Source: Mucor racemosus (Eukaryota > Mucoromycota > Mucoromycetes > Mucorales > Mucoraceae). From it: 64,000 nt of DNA. Below the pieces are notes generated by a model. The model searched no databases and was not told the DNA's origin. It saw nothing but the letters and a program-made list of their open reading frames with translations. Of this stretch, positions 11,944 to 21,756 are shown one piece after another (the stretch's first letter is position 1; the number at the start of each line of letters is the position of its first letter). The stretch is from contig JAPEHQ010000015.1 of assembly GCA_027405735.1 (NCBI GenBank), forward strand, positions 1,302,001 through 1,366,000, in the 5' to 3' direction. Made by a program: the position numbers and the translations under genes.

Positions 11944-12215
11944 TGCTGGAGTAAAATTACATACTAAAAACGCTTCATAATAATAAAATATGATGGTGTT
12001 ACTTGAAATATAAACGACAGTAATAAACAACGTATGCTAAAAATATGAAACAACTTTTTGAACCATACATGTCGTGTAGATGATAGCACCCTTGATTACG
12101 GTGTAATCAATTACACAAATGACACATATATCAAAATAGGATTCTATCCAAATCAATAATAATGCTAAACAAAGATATCAATTCAGTCAACTACTCATCT
12201 ATTATATTGAAGCAT
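11944..12215 (+). repeat. Truncated LTR-like fragment
   Basis: Resembles the first about 310 bp of the solo LTR at 54212-54939, sharing CATACTAAAAACGCTT, CATACATGTCGTGTAGATGA and TCAACTACTCATCTAT. It stops where the full LTR continues, so it is a truncated relative. Confidence 0.6.
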
Positions 12216-12625
12216 TACGGCCGAACTATGCTTCCCATGGGCATAATGATCTGCACAGATGGGCAGAATAAAAACTTTTGTGCAGATTAGGCAACCCAGG
12301 TGAGCAGAGCAATGAGATCAAGGTTTTATAGTCAATTTATTAAAGTATATTAATCATAATATAACTAATAACAAAGATAATTTGAATGGTTTAAAACAGA
12401 TGTGAGTTACTACTCTGATTCAACAGAATTGCTTTATTGACAAGATATATCAATTTGAAATTTGGGGTTTGAAAGAGTTCTGCTCATGTTCTTCTTTCTT
12501 TGGGGACCAAATGGGAACAACGACAACAACCTGTTTGGTAACATGAAAAGCATTTACGCCTTTGTAAATTTCTGTTTGTAATACACAAAATCCTTTTTCC
12601 TCCCTACTCTCTCCTCAGCTCTCTT
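12216..12625. other. Unassigned AT-rich segment at palindrome centre
   Basis: Contains a few GGGCATAAT-like words similar to those in repeat C (about 12235-12300). Otherwise I see nothing. Confidence 0.35.
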
Positions 12626-13108
12626 TGCAGTAAAATATGGGTGTAAAAAGCGATAAAGAATACTGTTAAAATCCTTCTTTATTAAAATATGGATAATGTG
12701 CAATAAAATGGTTATTCTACGTCTCTATTTATATTATTTGGTGATTATTTACTATCTTGCAATTGCATTGCAATTGTCAACGATTCCATTAATTTTGAGT
12801 ATAAATGTTGGGTTGTTTGGTTATTGATTTGGTGGATCAAGAACGGTGTTTTAAATATAGTTTGTCAATCATGCTTTCAGAACAGCCCTTACTTGTTCTA
12901 CTTGATAAGCATGTACTTTTTGTATCTTTTATTTAGGATATCCCACATTACTTTAGTATTTTAGCATCTCTTATTTGAGTATTATACCCTTGTTATCTTT
13001 ATGCAATTGTCTATTTACTATATAGTCTTATCTTTGATAGCATGGTTTCAAATGAGATGACATTTAATTTAGGTATTTTATGATGGGAATCTAGCTTAGT
13101 TCACTTCA
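12626..13108 (-). mobile_element. Solo LTR, 483 bp, TSD CTCTT
   Basis: Read on the minus strand it begins TGAAGTGAACTAAGC and ends TTTTACTGCA. Direct 5-bp duplications CTCTT lie at 12621-12625 and 13109-13113. It is the same family as the solo LTR at 55619-56251 but lacks the MITE found there, and its intact target (TAA at 12802-12804) fixes that MITE's boundaries. A TATAAATA-type box and AATAAAG-type signal support minus orientation. No internal retrotransposon sequence adjoins. Confidence 0.9.
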
Positions 13109-13240
13109 CTCTTATTTAAGTTTAAAACTACAACAAAAAGACTAATATTTTTTTATAAACTGAAATCAAGTAGCAGGTTCAAATACAAGTTTTTCCTATT
13201 GTTTACTTAGAAATAAATTATTAACTACTGTTAATGTTAG

Positions 13241-13612
13241 GATGCGTTATAATATCTTTTTCGAACAAAAAAAGCATCCCGGGCTTACTCATTTTGTTCC
13301 ATCATCTACGTTGTTATAATCAATGCTTTTCTGGTCTAAAATCGATACCTATCTGCAGAAAGATTGGTAATTATAAAGTATATATTAGCATTGACTTCTT
13401 GGTTTGAATGATGAATGGATAAACTCGTGTTAATCTATTTAGTTTCTAAAAAGCATTTATTTCTATTCAGTGGCCAACAGCTAAGAAGAGGAAGACAAGG
13501 TGTTGCCTTGTATATCACTACCAACTATCAAAGGTGCCCCATAATAATTATTACTTATTAGCTTGTTATTAATAATTAATTTCACTAATAAATCAATTTT
13601 TATAGGTCAAAA
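13241..13612 (-). repeat. Right inner arm of inverted repeat
   Basis: Reverse complement of 11520-11893. On the plus strand it can be read as GQQLRRG...VALYITTNYQR, but the frame is short and I recognise no family. Confidence 0.8.
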
Positions 13613-13635
13613 GTAAGTTTTTTCTTGTAAAGCAT

Positions 13636-14643
13636 TAAAGAAATTGGCTTGGGATAAAGAGGGTAAAAAGGTGGCAATAGGTTCCAGTGATGGCCATGTT
13701 TATGTTTATGATATTGGAGAGGAGGTAAGAGTAAAAAAAAAAATTAATTTAAATCACCTCTAGCACAATAGTTATAAAGTAAAATTATATTATCATCAAA
13801 TAAACTGCCACACAATATTAACATGTATAAAGGTTTACAGTAATAAGCTCAAATCAAGTGGGTACAGCATTGTAAATTCTTGAAAAAGTCCTCAAGTATT
13901 ATAAAATCTCTTATTTTTAAGACTTACAAGGCTTATAAGCGGAATATTAATTTAGAAAATTATTTTTGTCCAAATCATCAATTTTGACATTTTTTAATTT
14001 TTTATTTCTGGTTTTGCAAATCTAGAGTTAATTATACTACCAATTATAAAAACAAAAAATATACACATATTCAGAATTTAGCGCTCTATTTGCTCAATAA
14101 AAAATAAAAACCCGTTTTATTGCAAAGTATTACATGAAAATCCTTTAATCAAAAAACCGTTTTTGGGCCAAAAATGCTAAGTTTTCTTACTTAACGTTTA
14201 ATATTAAGCTTTTATAAAATGCGTATTAGTCATGGCTACGATTTTCTCTCACAATGTAGTATATTTAAATGTTGATTTTGGTATCAAAATTTGATTTTTC
14301 TATTTTTTGATCAAAATCATGAGTGTTGGTAAGGATAAAATGAGCCCCAAAAATGTCCGCTATAAAAACTGAATTTTCAGACCGTACGTGGTTAAATATA
14401 AGAAAAGTAAAAAAAAAAACGCATTTTCATTTAAAGCTTAGATATATACATAGTATAAAAGACTTAGCCGTTCGATAGTGTTATACTCAATTACGGCGTC
14501 GCTCTACGGGATCGCTTTTGCAGTTTTTTAATGAATTTATGATATGACAGACAGTTCTTCTAGTAGAAAAATGTATGTTCCTATGATAGCAGATATTGCC
14601 TATTTTGCTTAGTTTATGGGTTGATGCGTTGTAATGCTGCTTT
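13636..14643 (-). repeat. Right outer arm of the large inverted repeat (repeat B)
   Basis: Reverse complement of 9239-10256. Its outer end lies 124 bp from the CAP stop codon, so the palindrome directly abuts a single-copy gene. Relative to the left half it lacks the 10257-11519 equivalent. Confidence 0.84.
13639..13731 (+). pseudogene. Dynein intermediate chain-like WD40 fragment, second version
   Basis: Translates as ALKKLAWDKEGKKVAIGSSD then GHVYVYDIGEE, followed by GTAAGA. LAWDKEGKK here is closer to a functional dynein intermediate chain repeat than the left arm's LDWDKEDKK. There is no stop within the 93 nt, but no flanking exon is visible. Confidence 0.55.
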
Positions 14644-14766
14644 AAATAATCAAATCACTTAATCCTTGCCAAGTTAGTTGTACAAACTTTGCGCTTCATA
14701 TGAATTCTGAACTAAACTAGAAGCATTATGCAAATGTGTAATAATTTATTAACAAAATAATATAAT

Positions 14767-16504
14767 TTATCCTGCATGTTCAACGGTAACAGTAGTTAAT
14801 TTTCCATCTACAATGGTGGTCTTAAATTGTTCAGGAACAGGAACTTCCTTGAAATCGCTATCTTCGGCATCTGTCTCTGGTACAAGTACATTCAAAGAGG
14901 AAGACTTGGCAGATAAAATTTCAACACCCAAACACTCCTTTGATAAATAAATCTCACCACTATCACATTTATCAACAGCAATGGTAGGAACTACCTTGAA
15001 CACTTGAAGAGCAAATGATTTGGAGTTGACGATATCGACTGTAGATACAGTAGAATCAACAGCGATACCACACTTGGTACAAGAATCCATAGTAACTGCA
15101 TTAACCTTACCCTTAATGCGAATAGTAGAGTTCTTACAGTTGAAGATATAAACAGCTTGGTTGATGGCAGTCTCCTCAATGACAACATCATGATTACCTT
15201 CGTGATTTTCAACAACCCATTTGTTGGCCTCCAAAGATGTCTTGGCAGCCTTTTTAAGAGTATATTTATCGGGTTTGTTGGGGGTAGGAGGTCCTTGGCG
15301 TTTAGGAGAGGTAGGAACAGCAGTAGTAGCAGCTGCAACAGTTGAGGTTGTACGCAAATTAGGATTTTTGTGAGTCATCTCACTTTTATCAACCTTGCGA
15401 AGGCCAGCGGTAACGCTAGTACCTTTATTGATCTCGGCAAAAACGGCAGCTGCGCCTGTGGGCTGTTGTGTTGGTTTATTGTCATCTTCAATGACCATAG
15501 GTGGTGGAGGAGGAGGAGGTGGAGGAGGTCCACCGGCAGAAGGAGCAGGTGCGGCAGGAGTCGTAGCAGAAACAGCTGGTGCAGCTACTGCACCAGCATT
15601 AGATGGAGACTTTCCAATGAAAGCATCAGGCTTTTCACCCTTTGCATTCCAAGGCAAACCAGTTGGGAAATTCTCTTTGACGTAAACAGCTAAATCTTCG
15701 AGGAAAGCAATAAAAGCTTGAGACCATGCAACATGCTTGGGTTCCCTATTAAATATATAACGTCAATAAAACAAATCCAATTAATGACTCTTTCTCTTGA
15801 TATCCTACTTTTCTTTCCATTCCTTAACAACACGGTTAGAGTAAAATTGAGCAGCATCTTTCATGTCGCGAATGAAAGGAACAGGTGTGGGTTCCTACAC
15901 TTGAAATATCAACAAAAATGACATTTTTGCAATGAAATATCTTTTTCAAACTTACACAAGTGAACCAACCTAAAGCAGGAATACCTTCAGCAACAGCACT
16001 CAAGTTGTTGAATAAGGGGTTAGGACGATTAGCATCCTTGATCTCAATAATACCAGCTAAAGCTTTTTGAATAGGCTCGAGAAGTTTCATGAATGTGGAG
16101 GATGTCATATCAGGCTTTTGAGCCAAGGCTGAAATGTAAATAATATCTCTTTCAGCAGCAACAGCTTGCTTTACGAGAAGTGCCTACAAAATAGATATGA
16201 ATAAGATTCACGACAAAAGCTAACAAAGCTTTCTTACCTGCTCGGCAATAGGACCACCAATCTCTTGAGATAAGGCAATGTATTTTTCAAGAGAAGCGTT
16301 GACAGCAGCATCATGTTTCTCGACAATAACAGGAGTCTCAGATGAAGCTGCAGATGAAGGTCCACCGCCAATAGCTTTAGGTGAAGAAGGAGAATTGGCA
16401 ACGACTGCAGAAGCAGAAGAAGAGGACATGGCCAAGTCCTCTAAACGTGTGGTTGCAACTTCGAGACGTTTGATGAGATTGGCAAGTGAGTGAAATTCAG
16501 ACAT
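14767..16504 (-). CDS. SRV2: Adenylyl cyclase-associated protein (CAP/Srv2)
   Basis: Four exons (16504-16238, 16183-15956, 15894-15809, 15745-14767) join in phase to 519 residues, the usual CAP length. The N-terminus carries the cyclase-binding-type motif (LIKRLEVATTRLEDLA). The helical domain follows, then a polyproline tract (GGP followed by ten Pro), then the beta-helix CARP domain with PPTPNKPDKYTLKK, WVVENHEGN and CLGVEILSAKSSSLNV. CAP proteins recycle ADP-actin from cofilin and connect Ras-adenylyl cyclase signalling to actin. All introns have good consensus. The stop is near a repeat arm (14643). Confidence 0.92.
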
Positions 16505-17833
16505 TTAAAAAGTTGATGAAGAAAAGTAAAAGAAAAAAAAGGGAAAAAGGTAGTAAATCACCTCTATATGATTAAAACGAGTAATGTGAAATATGATTAT
16601 GGTATTTAATAATCGGAAGACTAATTAGATATTGTGCTGCTGCAAATGACATCAACACTACCGAGCACTTTTTTTCTAAGAAAAAGTTAGAAATCATGCG
16701 GCTTTGAATGCGTGCAAATGCATTAGGATTGATTCTTTCAAGTGTCAGGTTCATATACAAAGTATATTCAAGTAAGTATATGATGAGATCTATACAAATC
16801 CATATATAGTTTATAATTAGATTTCGTAAAAGAACTTGCTTGTGTAATTCATGTCATTTTAGGAAATTCAAATTTTGGATCCCACATTTAAAAGTCCACA
16901 TAGATTGGTTCAACTTTGAAGGATTGTTACAAGTGTTTGAAGGCAGAAAAACAAGTATAGTAGCATTTAATAGAGACCTATACTACTGAAATTAGTATCT
17001 ATATTTTTTATTTTGGAAAAAATATACATTGAAGTTTTTGTAGAATGGCTTTTCAAGTGGTGTGTGATTTTGCAATACCGTTTGAAATGATGAGCAACAA
17101 CTTTGAACATCAAGGGCAACTGATTGAAAGCAAAAAAAAAAAAAAAAAAAATACTAAAATATAATTCAAATATTGATTCTTTCTTCAAAAAGCCTGAGTC
17201 TCAGATGCTTTGCTTTGAAAGTATGTAAAAACTCTTTGCATGGGGATGAAATTTATCATTGATTCACTACCCAACATTTTTCGATTGCAGCGACCTGCTG
17301 CATGTAATTGACATTGTTTTGGGAACACAACCATTTCAACAATTTGCAATGGAAGCATAAATAGTGCTGATCCAAGAAATTTCCCGCGAAAGAGTCTAAT
17401 TTTGCGCTTAGATCAAAATTAACATTTACATTTGATCGAAATTTACATTTGTTTGGTGGAATATTTTGCTCCTTGCCATGTAGAAATACGTCAAATTTTC
17501 ATGGCTTTTAGGAGCAACCTGTCAGATCTCCTGGTTGCTTTGATAATTACTTTATTGCGATGATCGGCATATCAATACGGGTAAACTAGCAGGAATTAGC
17601 GTAGATTTATCTCTTTGATTGTTGCTGCTTTCCGTTCAGAACATTGGACATCTATTAGACCATTGCTCTTCGAACCTGGGCATACATATCCCGACAGTCA
17701 CGATTTTAAGAGTTTTTAAACATGATATCATCTTGCCCCAGTTTCTCCTTGCTTCTTTTTCCATTATTTCACATTACATTTCGAAAAACTACGAAAAAAC
17801 CGGGGTAAAATATAAAGAAAAAAAAAAGTCAAA
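16505..17833. other. Divergent intergenic region, CAP / CS-Sel1 gene
   Basis: The 1.3 kb between two gene starts read in opposite directions must hold both promoters. It has an 18-nt A tract near 17136. I see no conserved open frame, tRNA or dispersed repeat. Confidence 0.5.
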
Positions 17834-19537
17834 ATGGCAGACAACGACGAACAACTTCAAACCAATACTTACGTTTGGAGTCAAAGTAATGATCAAGTTA
17901 CTATTTCCTTCTTGGTTCCTGAAACAGCAAAAGCAAAGGATTTAGACATTACCATTGAAAGACAATATTTGAAGGCAGGTCTTAAAGGAGAAGAGCCCGT
18001 AATTCAAGTAATTAAGAAAAATCAACAATGCCAAAAAACAACCAAAAAAAAGACTAATTTTTAGTATTTAGGCTAAATTGTTTCAACCCATCAACCATTT
18101 CGAATCTCTTTGGCAACTTGAAAAGAACAGCATGTCTCCATTCTCATCGCTTACTGCTTCTCCTAGCCTTTCAATTGCATCTTCTTATGCATTCATGTCA
18201 TCACCAAATCATTCACCTAATTCTTCCATGATTTTACCATCAGCAGCTGATACTGGCATGTTGGAAATGTCAGATTTACTTGCACAAACCACTAATTCGC
18301 CTACTATGTCCGAAGATAGTATGTCACAACCCAATTCACCTACTTTACTTCATACCCCACCTGCTATCGCTACTCCACCTCATTTGAAGAAACCAAAATA
18401 TAGAATTTTGACCATCCATTTAGAAAAGGAAGATGACATTTCCGAATGGGCTGTTCCTATTGCAGGACCACATCAAAAGACAAACACAATGGATGTTACC
18501 TCGTCTTATTTATTAGGTCAATGGTTTGAAGTTCGTATGGGTGATCTTGTTGTAAGTTTTTGGTGCCAGTCTATCATGGTATCATTTGAAATTTAACATT
18601 TTTTATTTAGAAAGCACTCGAGTATTTTGTTTCAGCTGCCGAGAGAGGCCATACTTTGTCAATGATCAAAGCTGCAGGATTATATGAAACTAATGCCGAA
18701 ACTACGATCGCAAAGAAAATTCCTGAAAAAGACAGTAAAAAGGCATTTGAATGGTATAAACGTGCTGCAGATTGCGAAGAACAGCAATCCGGTAAAGAAC
18801 TCAGCAATGGACCTGATCCATTAGCATGTTATATTGTCGGTACATCTTATGGAAGTGGATTGCCCGAAGCAGATGTAGAAAAAGATTATCAAAGTGCATT
18901 GTATTATTACAATCGTTGTATGACAATTACAGCACCTCGTATCGACATTGATTTTTCATTGTTGGATTTGGAACACATCCCTAAAAACAAATTGCGAAAT
19001 CATGCACCTCATACTCGTGATGAGCGTTATTTCTGTAGCTCAGCTTTCCAAACTGGGCTCATTTATTTATATGGCTCACAACCAGAAGGTGAACAAATGC
19101 ATTCAACTACTTTGGTTGAAGTAGATCCTGATCTTGCAGTCAGATATTGGAAAGAAGCCGCCATGTTGGGCCATGCACAAGCCTGTTTCAACATTGGTAT
19201 TTTATATGCTAATGGTATGGGTATTGAACAAAATATTTGGTTAGCAGGTAAATGGTTCGGTAGAGCCATGAAATTAGATACAACTGGTAATTTGGTTGTT
19301 CCTGAAGGAGTTCGTATCATTGATTGGGATTTAACTAAAGAACAGCAAGAACAACAAGAAAAGAAAACCACTACAAATGACAAGAAAAAGAAGAGAAAGA
19401 GAAGAGTTAAGCGCACAAATAAATCCAATGAAGAAGGAGGAGATGTTGTTGGAGCAATTGTGGCGTTAGGATCTATTATTACCGTGGCTAGTATCGCATG
19501 GTATTTGTATTCAAGAGGAAAGAAGAGTCACCATTAA
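17834..19537 (+). CDS. CS (p23/NudC-like) + Sel1-repeat tail-anchored protein
   Basis: Three exons (17834-18007, 18072-18551, 18611-19537) give 526 residues. The N-terminus YVWSQSNDQVTISFLVPE with DITIERQYLKAGLKGEEP is a CS domain, as in p23 and NudC co-chaperones. That domain is split by about 110 residues rich in Ser/Pro and resumes at RILTIHLEKEDDISEWAVPI. Sel1-like repeats follow (ALEYFVSAAERGH, AFEWYKRAAD, AVRYWKEAAMLGHAQACFNI, GKWFGRAMKL). A Lys/Arg-rich stretch precedes one hydrophobic helix (IVALGSIITVASIAWYLY) and RGKKSHH, typical of a C-terminal membrane anchor. Sel1 repeats are adaptors, as in ER-associated degradation. A membrane-bound co-chaperone adaptor is inferred. The start is the first Met before the CS domain. 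Confidence 0.82.
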
Positions 19538-19634
19538 CCAAAATAAAGTTGTATAAACATCCGATTTCTTTCAATTTCTTTTTCCTCTTTTTTTCTTTTT
19601 TTTTTTTCTTTTTCTTTATTAAAATATACAAAAA

Positions 19635-21306
19635 ATGCGAAAACAATCTTTTGGTCAAGAGTCAAATCATAACGTTATATTAGCATTAGCACCTGCTGAA
19701 AAACAATTGTACAATAATTCCGATTCAGGGACAAATGATAGTTTCAATAGCAGCAGCAGCTGTAGCTCAAATGTACCTGAAAAAACTCATTGGGCATGTC
19801 ACAAAAATGTACTTAAATCAACATCGCATTATTTCGATGCAGTATTTAATAGTCAATTTCAAGAGGCAGAAGCATCTATTGTATTTTTACCAAGAGGTAT
19901 ATTTACATCTACAGTTCTAGATGACGTACTTTATTACATGTACACAAAATCAATAAAAGAATCGGGTGATCGGAATATGGATAAATTGGAACAACTTCAG
20001 TCAGTTTATTTAGCGGCGGATTACCTTGGTATAGAAGACCTTTGCTCAACAATCAAAGATCATATTGTCCAATTGACACATGGTCTAATATGTTACTGTA
20101 GCAGTTGCACTGAGTTGGTTCCTCAATTGCTCTCATTTGCAGGCTCAAATCAACAAAATGACCCAAATCTAAATCAAATCACGTATTCAATATTAAGATT
20201 ACTAGATCAAGACCCAGAAAAGACATTACCTAGTTATTGGTCAAGCGATTCTATGGCAATCCTATTTACAGAAACCAATTCTTTACATGGTTATTTAGAA
20301 TCAAGGTTATTTAATCATGTAAACAGGAATAATGCCATTGAAACATTACATGGTTGTTTCTTAGCCAAGAATCGGGTATCAGACAAAAATGGTGATTTAA
20401 AGTGTACATTACAAAAAATTCAAAAAATGGGATCGAAACTACTAGCAGATCATTTTGATTTTTATTGTACAAAATACCCAAAATTACTTTCTTGTGTCGA
20501 TGGCATTACATATTCATTTGAATTTTTAGACTATTTAATGTCTTGTATCATAGAAGAAATGAATGGTTTCAACGCATGTTCCTTGTACAAAGGAATAGTA
20601 AAATCACTCATGTGTAGAGATATTGTCCAACGTACACCACTTGTCAAAGAAATATTACAATCAGCCAAATCAAAAACGATAAGATACATCGCAAAGCATT
20701 TAAATCAAATAAAAGAACTGGATACAATTGACAAAAATGTGATCGAACAGCTCGCACAAGGTACTGTAAAACTATGAACCATAAGACGAAAACGTATACA
20801 AACAAATTTCATTTTAGACTTGGTTGTACCAGTGAATACTTTATTAGTACAAAATCAGAAACCTGGTAATTACAATACTAAACCAACCCCTCCGCCACCT
20901 GTAACAACAAATAAATATCAAAAAGGTGCTACTTGGAATATGAAATTTCGTTCACGTTTATTTACGATAGTTTTTGGTCAAGCTGCACTACATTTTAAGG
21001 TTGGCCAACGTGTTCAACTATTAAATAAACCCGTTTTAACTATGGGTACCATCTTGTATGTGGGAAAAATTGAAAATAAAGATGATCATTTCTTAGGCGT
21101 GGAGTTGGACAGAAGCGGTGAGTTTATAATCATTACACACATTACATCGTGTTAATCATTACACGCATTACATCGTGTTACTAACAACTTCCTTGTATAC
21201 TATATTAGTTGGTTCAAATGATGGTTCTATTGATGGTAAGCGTTATTTTAGAACTTTAACCAATAGAGGCATTTTTGTTAAACAATCGGAAGTTGCCCTT
21301 GTATAA
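19635..21306 (+). CDS. BTB/POZ + CAP-Gly domain protein
   Basis: Three exons (19635-20760, 20818-21117, 21209-21306) give 507 residues. Residues about 50-150 are BTB-like (WACHKNVLKSTSHYFDAVF, VFLPRGIF, AADYLGIEDL). A helical middle follows. A Pro-rich linker (TPPPPVTT) leads to a C-terminal CAP-Gly domain (about 437-505: VGQRVQLLN, GTILYVGKIE, FLGVELD, GKRYF, GIFVKQSEV). CAP-Gly domains bind the EEY/F tails of tubulin and EB proteins, so a microtubule role is likely. The canonical GKNDG motif reads GSNDG here, a Lys-to-Ser change in the binding groove. Intron phases agree across both joints. The start is 97 bp after the stop of the upstream gene on the same strand. Confidence 0.82.
21129..21180 (+). 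repeat. 26-bp tandem duplication in an intron
   Basis: Two 26-bp units (21129-21154, 21155-21180) with one mismatch lie in the last intron of the BTB-CAP-Gly gene, just after the GTGAGT donor. Confidence 0.9.
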
Positions 21307-21756
21307 AAATATCACCTTATTCCCCTTCATTTCAATATTATACACATTCATTTTAATTATCTCTATATATTATATATGCTATATCTTAATTCTATATTAT
21401 TAAAAAAAATGTATTATTACATGTAAAATAAAATTATACAACTTTTTTTTTTTCTTGATTTTCCTGAAACGGCAACATGATATTAGCCTTTAAATGATTA
21501 TTTTGTAAGCTTGATTATAGGTAACCACATAATTTAAAACGGATAATCATGTCAAGTGTGTCAACTTTGATAAGATATTTTTTGTTTTGGAAAAATTAAC
21601 TTGATAATAACGAATATTCGACGAATTCCTCATGCAATTAAAAACAAATTATTCCATCGAGAATACTTGAAATTCTAATTCTTCTGTTTTCGTAAGGTTA
21701 TTAGACTTTATTCAGTGACACAATCTTAAATAAGTTTAAATTGGATATTTTCATTA
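21307..21756. other. Convergent 3' intergenic region
   Basis: Lies between the stops of two converging genes and holds both 3' UTRs. An AATAAAA-type signal near 21427 suits the plus-strand gene. Nothing else seen. Confidence 0.5.

Noticed and set aside
13430..13545. Possible protein fragment GQQLRRG...YITTNYQR in the inner palindrome arm
   Set aside because: Short, no family recognised, and only present in the inverted arms.
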